Counted from the stretch's first letter, positions 1 through 8,786 are shown. The stretch is 64,000 nucleotides of DNA from Streptomyces taklimakanensis (GCF_009709575.1 NZ_WIXO01000001.1:2358001-2422000), one strand, 5' to 3'. The notes: generated by a model not told the origin, from the letters alone. Program-made: numbers and translations.

Positions 1-122
1 TTCCGTTGGTCGTACAACCTTTCGCACCACGCGTGAGTCACACCGCTGTGGTGTCACAGGACGCTCCATTCGGCGACCGCAACACCCGTATCACCCGTCC
101 CCCCATGAGAGGAGCGTCCGTC

Positions 123-2435
123 GTGGCCGCTTCGCAGCCGAAGCGGCGGCGCAAGGTCCGCCGAAGAGCCGACATGTCCCTGATCGGTGGCATACGGCCC
201 CCCATCGCGACTCTCGCCGCCCTGCTGCTCTTCGTGGCCGGCGTCACCGCCTTCACGCTCGGCCGGGTGGACGAGAAGCCGCTCCCCGAGGCGGTGTTGA
301 CCTCCCAGCAGCACTTCGCCGAGGACGGCGCCATCGCACTGCGCGCCTCCCTGGACGAGAGCGTCACCGACCTCAACCGAGCCGCCGCCCTCTTCAACGC
401 CGGTGAGCCCGTCTCGCCCGACGCCGTCCTGGACAAGATCGGCAGCGTCTACCAGAAGTGGCGCGGCACGGCGATCATCGAGATCGAGTCCGGCCGGCTG
501 CTGGCCGCGCGCGGCGAGAACCTGCCGCTCACCACGATCGACCGCGGGAAGCTGGGCGAGGAGAACGGCCTGGCGCCCCGGATGGTGCGGTTGGAGAACG
601 GCGAGACCCGTCTGCTCTCCTTCGCCCTGCTGTCCTGGGAGGGACAGCCGCAGCAGCTGCTGGTGGCCTCCGGCAGCCTCCGCTTCCCCGGCATCAGCCT
701 CGGCAAGTTCCGCGCCATCGCCGTCATCGACTCCTCCGGATCGATCCTCAGCAGCGACGGCATCCCCGAGCCCGAGCAGGTGCTGACCGACCTCCAGCGC
801 AAGGAGGTCGAACAGTCCAACAAGCAGTTGAAGGCCTTCGCCGAGACCGCGGCCGAGAAGGCGCGCGCGCATCCGTTGAAGGCCAAGGACCCCGGCTCCG
901 GAGGCTTCCTGGGGGTCAGCGGGAGCCTGGTCGGCGAGGTCTACCAGGGCGAGCGCTCCGCGGCGGGCTACGCCACCCTCGCCGCGCCCAAGCCCGGCGA
1001 GAGCACCGTCGCCACCAGCCTCGGCCTGACGGTGGTCGCCATGGTCGGCGTCGCCGAGGATCCCACCCGCACCACCGACACCGTCTTCGGATTGGCCGCC
1101 GCCGGCGTCCTGCTCGTCATCGGAGCCCTGGCGGTGACGCTGCTGCTGGGGACCGTGCAGCGCCCCCTGATCCGACTCTTCCTGGAGAGCCGCCGCCTCA
1201 CCCGCGGTGACCTGCGCAGGCCGGTGAGCGTGCCGAGGTTCGGGGAGACGGCCCGGATCGGACACGCGCTGGAGCGGTTGCGGCTCCAGCTCCTGGACGG
1301 AACCGGCGGCCCGGACGGAGCGGGCCACGCGGACGCCGCGCCCGCTCCGGCCCGTGCCTCCCGGCGCCTGGGCACCCGCGCCATGCTGGCCGTCTGCGCC
1401 GCCCTGCTGCTGCTGTGGTCCGCGCCGATGGTCCTGCTGCTCAACCGCGCCGAGGACACCGCCGTCATCCCCCAGCAACTCGTCAACGACCAGCGGGAGC
1501 GCACCGACACCCTGACCGACCGCGTCCGGCGCGCCCTCAACGAGGGCCACGCCGACCTGGTCTCGGTGGCTTCCCTGATCGGCGACCGCACGGCGCCCGA
1601 GGCCATGGCCACCGTCCTGGAGCGCACCGCCTACGAGCACCTGCGCTACCAGTCGCTGTACGTCCTCGACGCCGAGGGGAAGATCCTGGCGCAGGCCGGT
1701 GAGGAGCCCCGGCACCCGGCCGGTCAAGGGCCCGGCGTCGAGCCGATCGCCGTGCTGGGCGAGGGCGGCAAGGAGCCGATCATCGCCGGTTACGCCGAGG
1801 TGCCCGGCCGGGAAGGGGCCGCCGTGGTCGGCGAGTTCCGGATCGACTTCCTCAACTCCCTGCTCAAGCGGCCGGGTCTGGGCGAGGTCCGGGTCGTCGA
1901 CGCCGAACGGCGGGTGATCGGCGGGAACACCGGTTACCGGGCCTTCCAGAAGCTGCCGTCGGACCGGCTCGACGCCCTGGTCGCGGGCAGCAACCAGCAG
2001 GTCGGCATGAGTCCGCGCCCCAGCAGCGTCCTGTACCGGGACGGCGACGGGCCCCAGGTGGCCGCCTCCGCGCCGTTCGTCGGCGGCGGCGCGGCCAAGC
2101 CGCTGGGCTGGACGGTGGTGAGCTGGCAGCCGGCCTCCGGTCTGGAGATCCCCGAGTACACCTTCCGCAACCGCACCATCCTGGCCGGATTGCTCGGCCT
2201 GACCGCGGCCGCGGCCTGCCTGGGCTGGCTCCACATCGTGGTGGTGCGTCCGCTGCGCGAGCTGGCCCGCCAGGCGGAGGCACTCGCCGACGGGGACCGC
2301 CGGACCGTCCTCTATCCGCGCCACCACGACGAGGTCGGCGCCGTCGTACGCAGCCTGGAGCTGATCCGGCAGGCCCTGCTGGAGCAGCGCAGACGGGACG
2401 GCGCGGCCGCGCCGAGCCCGGTGGGAAGGATCTGA
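123..2435 (+). CDS. Double-HAMP membrane receptor without an output domain
   Basis: A 770-residue membrane protein with a basic N-terminus, a first membrane helix at about residues 25-45, an extracellular domain, a second helix followed by a HAMP-like segment near residue 370, a third helix near 420, a second extracellular domain and a fourth helix near 690 followed by a HAMP segment. It is thus two Cache/HAMP-like modules in tandem. I see no kinase, cyclase, methyl-accepting or phosphatase domain after the last HAMP, which ends about 10 residues before the C-terminus. The GTG at 123 is chosen because AGAGGAG lies 8 bases upstream; an upstream in-frame start at 6 has no such site. Six bases separate it from pgsB, so it is probably the first gene of the polyglutamate operon and may sense the envelope. 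Function is inferred from layout only. Confidence 0.7.
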   Translation: MAASQPKRRRKVRRRADMSLIGGIRPPIATLAALLLFVAGVTAFTLGRVDEKPLPEAVLTSQQHFAEDGAIALRASLDESVTDLNRAAALFNAGEPVSPDAVLDKIGSVYQKWRGTAIIEIESGRLLAARGENLPLTTIDRGKLGEENGLAPRMVRLENGETRLLSFALLSWEGQPQQLLVASGSLRFPGISLGKFRAIAVIDSSGSILSSDGIPEPEQVLTDLQRKEVEQSNKQLKAFAETAAEKARAHPLKAKDPGSGGFLGVSGSLVGEVYQGERSAAGYATLAAPKPGESTVATSLGLTVVAMVGVAEDPTRTTDTVFGLAAAGVLLVIGALAVTLLLGTVQRPLIRLFLESRRLTRGDLRRPVSVPRFGETARIGHALERLRLQLLDGTGGPDGAGHADAAPAPARASRRLGTRAMLAVCAALLLLWSAPMVLLLNRAEDTAVIPQQLVNDQRERTDTLTDRVRRALNEGHADLVSVASLIGDRTAPEAMATVLERTAYEHLRYQSLYVLDAEGKILAQAGEEPRHPAGQGPGVEPIAVLGEGGKEPIIAGYAEVPGREGAAVVGEFRIDFLNSLLKRPGLGEVRVVDAERRVIGGNTGYRAFQKLPSDRLDALVAGSNQQVGMSPRPSSVLYRDGDGPQVAASAPFVGGGAAKPLGWTVVSWQPASGLEIPEYTFRNRTILAGLLGLTAAAACLGWLHIVVVRPLRELARQAEALADGDRRTVLYPRHHDEVGAVVRSLELIRQALLEQRRRDGAAAPSPVGRI

Positions 2436-2441
2436 TCGTCC

Positions 2442-4214
2442 GTGCTCTTCCTCTACGCCGTCCTGGTGACGTGCGGTGCCGTCCTGCTGGTCGCGGGCAT
2501 CGTCGAACAGCGGAGGCACTTCGCCAACCTGGAGCACATCCCGACCCGGGTGCTGGTCAACGGCATCCGCGGCAAGAGCTCCATCACCCGGTTGTGTGCG
2601 GGCGCGCTGCGCGGCGGTGACCTCACCACCGTCGCCAAGACCACCGGCACCGCGGCCCGGTTCATCCACCCCGACGCCACCGAGGAGCCGGTCTACCGCA
2701 AGTTCGGCATCGCCAACGTGGTGGAGCAGATCGGCATCGTCCGGCGGGCCGCCGCCTACGATCCGGACGCCCTGGTGATCGAGTGCATGGCCGTCATGCC
2801 GGCCCTCCAGGAGATCAACCAGTCCAAGTTGATCCGCTCCACCATCGGCGTGCTGTGCAACGTGCGCGAGGACCACCTGGCCGAGATGGGCCCGACCCTC
2901 GACGACGTGGCGCGCTCGCTGTCCCGGTCGATGCCCGAGGGCGGCATCTGCGTCACCGCCGAGAAGGAACGTTTCGACATCCTCCAGGAGGAAGCCGACG
3001 CGCGGGACTGCAAGCTGATCTACGCCGATCCCGAGACCGTCACCGACGAGGAGCTGCGCGGCTTCAGTTGGTTCACCTTCAAGGAGAACGTGGCCATCGC
3101 GCTGGCCGTCGCCGAGCTTCTGGGCGTGGACCGGCAGACCGCGCTCCAGGGCATGTACGACGCACCGCCGGACCCGGGCGTGCTCTCCGTCGAGCGGTAC
3201 CTGACCCCCGACGGCAAGCGGCTGCGGTTCGCCAACGTCTTCGCGGCGAACGACCCCGAGTCCACCCTGATGAACATCAACCAGCTGCTCGACCTGGGGG
3301 CGATCCACCGGCCGTTGCACGTGGTCATCAACTGCCGCCCGGACCGGGTGGAGCGCAACGGCCAGATGGGCAACCTGATCCCGGACCTGGCGCCGGAGAA
3401 GGTCTTCCTGATCGGGCACCCCACCAAGAGCGCCCTGGACGCGATCCCCGCCGAGTGGCGGTCCCGCGCCGTCGACCTGGGCGGTGACCGCCGTGACCCC
3501 GAGGAGTTCATGGCCGAACTGCTGGGACGGCTCGGACCGGACTCGTCGTTGGTGGCCATCGGCAACATCCACGGGCAGGGCGAGATACTCCTGGAGCACC
3601 TGGCCGAACTGCCGCCGGACGACACGGACGACGGCGCGGACGGCACGGACGGCACGGACGGCACGGACGGCACGGACACGAACGGCCGCACGGACGGCGG
3701 GGACACCCACACGGTCGAACGGGACGGCACCGTCCCGCCGGACGCACCGGACGCACCGGCACCGGAGCACCACGCGGGACACGACGCCCGACGGCCGGTG
3801 GCCGAGCCGTACGCGCCCCACATCGACCCGTACCTGGCCTACCCGGACGCCTACGAGGAGCGGTACCGGAACACGGAGCAGACGCAGCAGTTGCGGGTGA
3901 TCCGCAGGCCCGAGCCGGCACCCGCCCCGGAGCCGGCCCCGGCACCGGCACCCGCTCCGGCCCCGGAGCCACGGACCGCGCACCCGCCGGAGCCCGCGCC
4001 GGAACGGGTCCACGAGACGGACGCCATCCCGGCACCGGCACCGGCACCGGACACCACCCCGACCACCGACCGGGACACCGGCGGGGACACCGACCGGGAG
4101 CCCGCCCCGCACGACGACGAGTCCCGGCAGGCGAGTTCCTGGTTCCAGCCCCCGCCGTACGCCCGGCGCCCCTCGCACCCCGACGCACCGCAGAACCCAG
4201 GAGAGCCCCGTTGA
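2442..4214 (+). CDS. pgsB: Poly-gamma-glutamate synthase subunit PgsB/CapB with long acidic tail
   Basis: A 590-residue PgsB/CapB ligase. In this family it is the ATP-dependent Mur-ligase-like amide ligase that polymerises glutamate through gamma-carboxyl bonds, working with PgsC in the membrane. It has an N-terminal membrane helix (residues 3-21), then the mononucleotide-binding loop GIRGKSS at 41-47, followed by a catalytic core similar to Bacillus PgsB up to about residue 390. The Bacillus protein is about 393 residues; here another 200 residues follow: an Asp/Gly/Thr repeat, then long Pro-Ala-Glu stretches. The GTG start has GGAAGG upstream. The stop overlaps the TTG start of pgsC, suggesting translational coupling. 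The core assignment is secure; the role of the tail is unknown. Confidence 0.9.
   Translation: MLFLYAVLVTCGAVLLVAGIVEQRRHFANLEHIPTRVLVNGIRGKSSITRLCAGALRGGDLTTVAKTTGTAARFIHPDATEEPVYRKFGIANVVEQIGIVRRAAAYDPDALVIECMAVMPALQEINQSKLIRSTIGVLCNVREDHLAEMGPTLDDVARSLSRSMPEGGICVTAEKERFDILQEEADARDCKLIYADPETVTDEELRGFSWFTFKENVAIALAVAELLGVDRQTALQGMYDAPPDPGVLSVERYLTPDGKRLRFANVFAANDPESTLMNINQLLDLGAIHRPLHVVINCRPDRVERNGQMGNLIPDLAPEKVFLIGHPTKSALDAIPAEWRSRAVDLGGDRRDPEEFMAELLGRLGPDSSLVAIGNIHGQGEILLEHLAELPPDDTDDGADGTDGTDGTDGTDTNGRTDGGDTHTVERDGTVPPDAPDAPAPEHHAGHDARRPVAEPYAPHIDPYLAYPDAYEERYRNTEQTQQLRVIRRPEPAPAPEPAPAPAPAPAPEPRTAHPPEPAPERVHETDAIPAPAPAPDTTPTTDRDTGGDTDREPAPHDDESRQASSWFQPPPYARRPSHPDAPQNPGEPR
3638..3673 (+). 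repeat. Four perfect tandem copies of GGACGGCAC inside pgsB
   Basis: Four uninterrupted 9-base units encode a run of Gly-Thr-Asp in the linker of PgsB, with degenerate copies on both sides. The unit length keeps the frame, so copy number could vary by slippage without breaking the gene. Confidence 0.85.
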
Positions 4215-4693
4215 TCCCCGCCGTCCTCACCCCCGAGATCGCCGCGATCGGCATCGCCCTGGGGCTGCTGTTCTCGCTGGTCTGCTACCTGACGACCAAC
4301 CTCTCCCCGGGCGGCATGATCACCCCCGGGTGGCTCGCCCTGACCCTGGTGGAGGACCTCCAGCGCGCCTCGATGGTCGTCGGCGTCACCGTCCTGACCT
4401 ACGTCTCCACCCTGTTGATGCAGCGCGTGGTGATCCTGTACGGCAAGCGGCTCTTCTCCGCCGTCGTGCTCACCGGCGTGACCTTCCAGGCGACGCTGGT
4501 CATCGTGCTGCAGCAGCAGTTCCCGCTGATGTACTCCAACCAGACGCTCGGCTTCATCGTCCCCGGCCTGATCGCGTACCAGTTGGTCCGCCAGCCGAAG
4601 GGGGCCACCATCCTCGCCACCGGTTCGGTGACGCTGACGACCTACGTCGTCCTCACCGCCGGAATCCTGCTCGGCGTCATGCCGTCCGCCTGA
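4211..4693 (+). CDS. pgsC: Poly-gamma-glutamate biosynthesis membrane protein PgsC/CapC
   Basis: A 160-residue, very hydrophobic protein with four or five membrane helices, matching PgsC/CapC in length (about 149 in Bacillus) and in conserved features such as the NLSPGG segment near residue 35 and the NQTLGFIVPGLIAYQ stretch near 115. In the family it forms the membrane complex with PgsB that synthesises poly-gamma-glutamate. The TTG start at 4211 overlaps the pgsB stop (TTGA) and is preceded by AGGAGAG. The gene is followed closely by the NlpC/P60 gene. No PgsA/CapA, normally the third component, is found in the window. Confidence 0.88.
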   Translation: MIPAVLTPEIAAIGIALGLLFSLVCYLTTNLSPGGMITPGWLALTLVEDLQRASMVVGVTVLTYVSTLLMQRVVILYGKRLFSAVVLTGVTFQATLVIVLQQQFPLMYSNQTLGFIVPGLIAYQLVRQPKGATILATGSVTLTTYVVLTAGILLGVMPSA

Positions 4694-4715
4694 CCAACCG
4701 ACCGGAGTCGATCTG

Positions 4716-5798
4716 ATGAGTTCCAAGAGCAAGCGCGGGACCCGTCCCGCACTCCACGCCGCGACGATCATCGCCCTGCTGGCCGGCAGCACGTACCTGA
4801 CGGTGGAACTCCGCAAGGAGGAGCAGGCCAAGGCCCCCGCCGTGCAGGCGGTCACCGACACGCCGCTGGTGAAGTCCGGCACCGCGCAGCAGGCCGGCGA
4901 GCAGCGGTGGGAGCGGTTGAAGAACCCCGACCGCTCGGTCCTGCGGGCCGAGAGCGGCCAGGTGCTGGCCACCTTCACCGACGGCTCGCGCACCGCCACC
5001 CTCACCGGTCCCAGCCGCACCTTCACCGAGCCCGCCAACACCACTTCCAGGGTCGTCACCGAGAACTGGGTGCGGCTGATGCCGGAACACTGGAAGAAGG
5101 GCGCCGAGAAGGAGAAGTGGTTCAAGGACTGGTTCAAGGAGTACTTCGGCAGCGAGGAGGACGACCTCTTCGCGATGGCCTTCCAGTACGTCGACCAGGC
5201 CCCGGTGAAGAAGGACGACGAGGGCGTCCCGTACGCCGGCGACGCCGACTTCGGCCCGATCAACCCGGAGGGCGCGGAGGGCGCCGACTACCGGCTGGAG
5301 CAGTCCGACTTCTACGACTACCTCGGCATCCCCTACACCTTCCGGGACGGCACCACGCTCCAGCCCGAGTCCCGGCGGTACCGGGCGATGGACTGCTCGG
5401 GCTTCATCCGCACCGTCTTCGGCTACCGGGCCCGCTACCCCCTGCGGGCCAAGGACGGGATCGGCGACGGTCTGCCCCGCACCGCCAACGGCATGGCCCG
5501 CTCCGACCTGGGCACGGACGTCATCCCGCTCTCCGGCGACGCCCCCCGGTACGACCGGCCGTCCTCCATCGACGTCCTCCAACCCGGCGACCTGGTCTTC
5601 TTCTGGCTGGACGAGCGCACCAAGGAGCGCCTGGACCACGTCGGGATCTACCTGGGCCACGACACCGACGGCCACAAGATCTTCATCTCCAGCCGTGAGG
5701 AGGTCAACGGCCCGACCATCGGCGACAAGGGCGGCACCTCCCGTCTCGACGGAAACGGCTACTACGCCAAGGCGCTGCGCAGCGCCAAGCGTCTGTAG
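4716..5798 (+). CDS. NlpC/P60 cysteine hydrolase of the poly-gamma-glutamate operon
   Basis: A 360-residue protein with an N-terminal membrane anchor or uncleaved signal (residues 12-28), an unassigned central region, and a C-terminal NlpC/P60 domain. The family catalytic pair is visible: Cys near 227 in MDCSGF and His near 308 in LDHVGIY. NlpC/P60 enzymes cleave gamma-D-glutamyl bonds in peptidoglycan, and the Bacillus polyglutamate depolymerase PgdS belongs to the same family. Being last in the pgsB-pgsC operon, it may cut or release polyglutamate, or cut wall peptides to let the polymer pass; that is inference. ATG chosen with CGGAG nine bases upstream. A strong hairpin ends the operon. 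Confidence 0.8.
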   Translation: MSSKSKRGTRPALHAATIIALLAGSTYLTVELRKEEQAKAPAVQAVTDTPLVKSGTAQQAGEQRWERLKNPDRSVLRAESGQVLATFTDGSRTATLTGPSRTFTEPANTTSRVVTENWVRLMPEHWKKGAEKEKWFKDWFKEYFGSEEDDLFAMAFQYVDQAPVKKDDEGVPYAGDADFGPINPEGAEGADYRLEQSDFYDYLGIPYTFRDGTTLQPESRRYRAMDCSGFIRTVFGYRARYPLRAKDGIGDGLPRTANGMARSDLGTDVIPLSGDAPRYDRPSSIDVLQPGDLVFFWLDERTKERLDHVGIYLGHDTDGHKIFISSREEVNGPTIGDKGGTSRLDGNGYYAKALRSAKRL

Positions 5799-5804
5799 CC
5801 GCAC

Positions 5805-5854
5805 GGCCCCGGCGGTCCCCGGGCACGGGCATGTCCCGGGGGACCGCCGGGGCC
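5805..5854. terminator. Bidirectional hairpin terminator between pgs operon and tail island
   Basis: Perfect 16-base-pair arms (5805-5820 with 5839-5854) with further pairing inside the loop. It lies between two convergent genes and can serve both. Confidence 0.8.
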
Positions 5855-5857
5855 GGG

Positions 5858-6121
5858 TCAGCCGCCGGTGAGCTGCCAGGCGCCGAGGGCGAGCCCGCCC
5901 ACCGCCGCCAGGGCCGTGACGCTCGCCAGCGGCCACCGCGAACGTTCCAGCGCGTCCAACCGCGCCTCGTGGTCGGCGAGCTGCTTGTCGATCTGGTCGC
6001 TGCGCTGGACCAGCAGCGCCAGCGCTCCGTCCACCCGGGCGAAGCCGGCCTCGACCGTGCCGCGCAACCGTTCCAGTTCCACGGCGACGACGGCGGGGCT
6101 GTTCGGGTCGCCGTCCGTCAT
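5858..6121 (-). CDS. Small membrane protein, holin-like, last gene of the tail island
   Basis: An 87-residue protein with a coiled-coil-like N-terminal two-thirds (ELERLRGT, then VDGALALLVQRSDQIDKQLADHEARLDAL within one long helix) and a single C-terminal membrane helix. The layout resembles phage holins or haemolysin-XhlA-like proteins that sit beside endolysins. The start codon overlaps the stop of the 41-residue gene upstream (ATGA), and the amidase gene is the next one up, so the three form a lysis-type module. Holin function is inferred from position and topology; sequence identity to a named holin family was not established. Confidence 0.6.
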   Translation of the reverse strand: MTDGDPNSPAVVAVELERLRGTVEAGFARVDGALALLVQRSDQIDKQLADHEARLDALERSRWPLASVTALAAVGGLALGAWQLTGG

Positions 6122-6243
6122 GAGCGCTCCCGTCCGCCGCCCGCCGTCGGCCGCGCGAGTCCGCCCGCGGCGGGGAGGACGACGGCCGGTCCCACGGCGG
6201 CCCGCACGACGGTGCGCGGGGCCCACTCGGCCTCTTCGGACAT
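6118..6243 (-). CDS. 41-residue protein between amidase and holin-like gene
   Basis: A short reading frame with a very good ribosome site (AAGGAGGG, six bases before the ATG) and an overlapping ATGA junction with the next gene, which argues for real translation. The product begins MSEEAEWAPRT and continues with a moderately hydrophobic Ala/Val/Pro stretch that could span a membrane but is short for it. I do not recognise it. Its place in the lysis module suggests an accessory of the amidase or of the holin-like protein. Confidence 0.55.
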   Translation of the reverse strand: MSEEAEWAPRTVVRAAVGPAVVLPAAGGLARPTAGGGRERS

Positions 6244-6278
6244 GGTGGTTCCCTCCTTCCCTGGGAGCCGGATCCGAG

Positions 6279-7166
6279 TCAGGAGGCGCGGGGGACCCGC
6301 AGCGCCCGCCACGACACCTCCCCCGGCCAGCCGTCGGCGTCGGCACCGGTGAAGCCGAGCCTGCGCTGCCACGCGGCGTACGAGCGCCGGTCCGCGTCCG
6401 TCCACTGCGGTCCCGGGCCGACCGCGTACCGTGAGCAGCCCTCGGCCACCAGGCGCCGTCCCATCGCGGTGACGATCGGCGAACGGGGCGCACCGCGGAA
6501 CCAGGCGGCCCCCGGGAACGGCTGGAGGGCGGGCCGGCCGGCGGACGGGCCGCCCGCCCCGGAGCCGGCGGCGGGCGAGCCGAGTCGGGCGGCGACGCGC
6601 GAGCGCATGCCGTCCATGGAGAAGCCGCGCGGGTCGATCTTGGTGCGGGTCCATTCCTTGTGGGCGATGACGGAGCGCTCGTTCCAGCCGTGGGCGCGGC
6701 AGATCGCGGCGGCGGACCGGGCGATGGCGTCCAACTGCTCCTCGGGCCACGGGTCCCGTCCGTCGCCGAGGTTGATCGCCTCGAAGCCGTAGAAGCGGGC
6801 GTTGCCGTCGGTGTCGTCCCTGCGCGGCCGCGGAGGGGCGACCTCGGCGATGACCGAGCGCAGGACGTGGCCGTCCCCGAGACCGGCGTGGTTGGCGCGT
6901 CCGCCGCCCACCAGGTGGACGGTGCCGGCCTTGTCGACGACTCCGTGGCACAGCGGGCCGGGCAGGCCGGAGTGGCCGTGGTAGCACAGGTCCACGGAGG
7001 CGTCGGTGCCGCGGGTGACGGTGTGGTGGACCATCACCCCGTTCACCGGCCCCCAGGCGCCCTTGTGGTTGCGGTGGTGCCGGCGCCAGTCGCGGTGCTC
7101 GACGACGCGCAGACCCTCGGCGCGCAGCGCGTCGAGCAGCCGGGCGGGGGTCAGGGGTACGGCCAT
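6279..7166 (-). CDS. N-acetylmuramoyl-L-alanine amidase with C-terminal wall-binding domain
   Basis: A 295-residue PGRP/Amidase_2-type enzyme. Zinc ligands are visible as the His pair in VMVHHTV near residue 46 and the His in AHKEWTR near 170, with HAGLG between. These enzymes cleave the bond between muramic acid and the stem peptide. The C-terminal part (from about residue 215) has the FPGAAWFRG...DADGWPGEVSW pattern of the peptidoglycan-binding repeat common in Streptomyces phage endolysins. There is no signal peptide, as expected for an endolysin released by a holin. GGAAGGAG precedes the ATG. It lies just downstream of the tail fibre gene. It could also be a particle-bound wall-degrading tip. 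Confidence 0.88.
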   Translation of the reverse strand: MAVPLTPARLLDALRAEGLRVVEHRDWRRHHRNHKGAWGPVNGVMVHHTVTRGTDASVDLCYHGHSGLPGPLCHGVVDKAGTVHLVGGGRANHAGLGDGHVLRSVIAEVAPPRPRRDDTDGNARFYGFEAINLGDGRDPWPEEQLDAIARSAAAICRAHGWNERSVIAHKEWTRTKIDPRGFSMDGMRSRVAARLGSPAAGSGAGGPSAGRPALQPFPGAAWFRGAPRSPIVTAMGRRLVAEGCSRYAVGPGPQWTDADRRSYAAWQRRLGFTGADADGWPGEVSWRALRVPRAS

Positions 7167-7188
7167 GGAAGGCTCCTTCCACATGCGG

Positions 7189-7216
7189 GGACCCCGCGCC
7201 GGGCGGCGCGGGGTCC
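7189..7216 (-). terminator. Hairpin between tail fibre and amidase genes
   Basis: 12-base-pair perfect stem (7189-7200 with 7205-7216) with a 4-base loop. It probably reduces readthrough from structural into lysis genes. Confidence 0.6.
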
Positions 7217-7287
7217 GGTTCGGTGTTCGTGTCGGCGCCCGGCTCGGTGTCCGGTCCGGGAGCGGCCCGTGCCCACGGGGCCGCGGG

Positions 7288-8745
7288 TCAGGACAGGGCC
7301 GCCCAGATCGCGTTGGAGTCGGCCACCACGGTGGACGGGTTGAACGAGGCGGGCAGCGAGGTCTGCCCGGTGCTCGACAGTCGCCCGTGCCGGACGAAGG
7401 CGCCGGGCATCCGGGCGCTGCCGGCCGGGGCGTTGCCGATGCCGGCGCCGCGCGCGAAGCCGGGCCCGTCGCCCTTGTCGGACGGGCCGTTGACCAGCAG
7501 CGCGATCCAGTAGCTGCCGGGCTGGGCGGAGTAGGGGGCGTCGAGCGGGATGACGATCGTGCGGCCCCGGTTGGCCGGGATCGCCCCGGAGAGGGATTCG
7601 GTGACGCCCACCCGCTGCCCGGCGCTGGTGTACAGGCCGGCGTAGGAGTTGCTGCTGAGCGTGCCCCCGACGTACCCGGGGGTGTAGAACACCACGTTGG
7701 AGACGGTGTGCGGCGCGTGCAACGGGACGCCGATGAGGTACAGCCAGCCGTTGATGCAGTACTGGGGCGTGGTCGCGCTCGTGGTGGCCGGGTCGAAGGA
7801 CCACCCGGCGAAGCCCAGGGCGGCCGGGGCCCAGGTGCCGGCCGCCGACACGGCGTCCACGTAGGAGCGGCGGGCGAGCTGGTCGCCGGTGGCCGGGTCG
7901 GCGGAGGTCGAGGGCGGGACGGTGAACGTCTTGGCGCCCGTGACCGTCTGGCCACCGGCCAGCAGCACGGCCTCGCCGGCGGGCACGGCCGAGACGTCGC
8001 CCGCGCTCAGCTCCACCGCGCCGGTGCGGCCGTTGACGGAACTCACGGGCACCTCGTCGGCGGTCAGGTAGCGGCCGTCGGCCGTCGCCGGATCCAGGGC
8101 CCCGACGTCGGCGGCCGTCAGCACCACCTCGCCGGTGAGTCCGTTGACGGAGGCGACCGCGCCCCCGGTACCGGCCGGCAGGTGCTCGGCGGGCACCAGG
8201 CCCTGGGCGTCCAGGGAGGCGACACCGCCGGGAGCGCCCACCGAGGCGGCCGGTACGGCGGCCACGTCCGCGGCGTCCAGGACGATGTCGGCGTCGGTGT
8301 GTCCGTTGACCGACCGCACCGCCCCCGGCTCGCCGGGCGGGCCCTGCGGACCGGGCTCGCCGGGCGGGCCCTGCGGGCCGGGAACGGCGACGTAGTCGGG
8401 GGTGGCGGGGTCCACCGGAGCGATGTCGGCCAGGTCCACCCGCGGCCGCGCGGTGGGCAGCACGATCCGGTACGTGCGCTTCCGGGACAGTCCGGAGAGC
8501 TGTTCGGTGACGGTGTAGGCCCACTCGGACGGATTCCAGCCCTCCCCGTCGGTGGCGGGCAGGACGGTGTCGATCCGGCCCTCGTCGTCCAGGGCGACCA
8601 CGGTCGGGCCGCCCAGGATGACGTCGGTGTCGGCGTGGGTGAGCAGCGCGGGCGGCCGGAACTCGACGGTGCCGGTCATCGGCCGTCCGTCGGGGGTCAG
8701 GTACCGCGCGGTGACGGTGACGGTGGGTATGGATTCGGGCAGCAT
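7288..8745 (-). CDS. Tail fibre protein with collagen-like and SVNG repeats
   Basis: A 485-residue fibre. The N-terminal 110 residues form an unassigned beta-type domain. Residues about 118-136 are a collagen-like run of two copies of GPQGPPGEP. Then come three copies of a repeat resembling SVNGxTGxVxLxAADV, common in phage tail fibres and spikes, and a C-terminal domain of about 200 residues that should carry the receptor-binding tip. Collagen-like stalks and these repeats both form trimers. The gene follows the baseplate-like genes in siphophage order; AAGGAGG precedes the ATG. Target specificity cannot be read from sequence. Confidence 0.85.
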   Translation of the reverse strand: MLPESIPTVTVTARYLTPDGRPMTGTVEFRPPALLTHADTDVILGGPTVVALDDEGRIDTVLPATDGEGWNPSEWAYTVTEQLSGLSRKRTYRIVLPTARPRVDLADIAPVDPATPDYVAVPGPQGPPGEPGPQGPPGEPGAVRSVNGHTDADIVLDAADVAAVPAASVGAPGGVASLDAQGLVPAEHLPAGTGGAVASVNGLTGEVVLTAADVGALDPATADGRYLTADEVPVSSVNGRTGAVELSAGDVSAVPAGEAVLLAGGQTVTGAKTFTVPPSTSADPATGDQLARRSYVDAVSAAGTWAPAALGFAGWSFDPATTSATTPQYCINGWLYLIGVPLHAPHTVSNVVFYTPGYVGGTLSSNSYAGLYTSAGQRVGVTESLSGAIPANRGRTIVIPLDAPYSAQPGSYWIALLVNGPSDKGDGPGFARGAGIGNAPAGSARMPGAFVRHGRLSSTGQTSLPASFNPSTVVADSNAIWAALS

Positions 8746-8786
8746 CGAGGTGCCTCCTTGCTCGTCGGTGGGGAAGTGGCGGCGCG

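Noticed and set aside
54-4178. Very long minus-strand open frame opposite the receptor and pgsB
   Set aside because: Arises from the G/C third-position bias of the plus-strand genes. No ribosome site, and composition is Arg/Gly/Val-rich shadow sequence.
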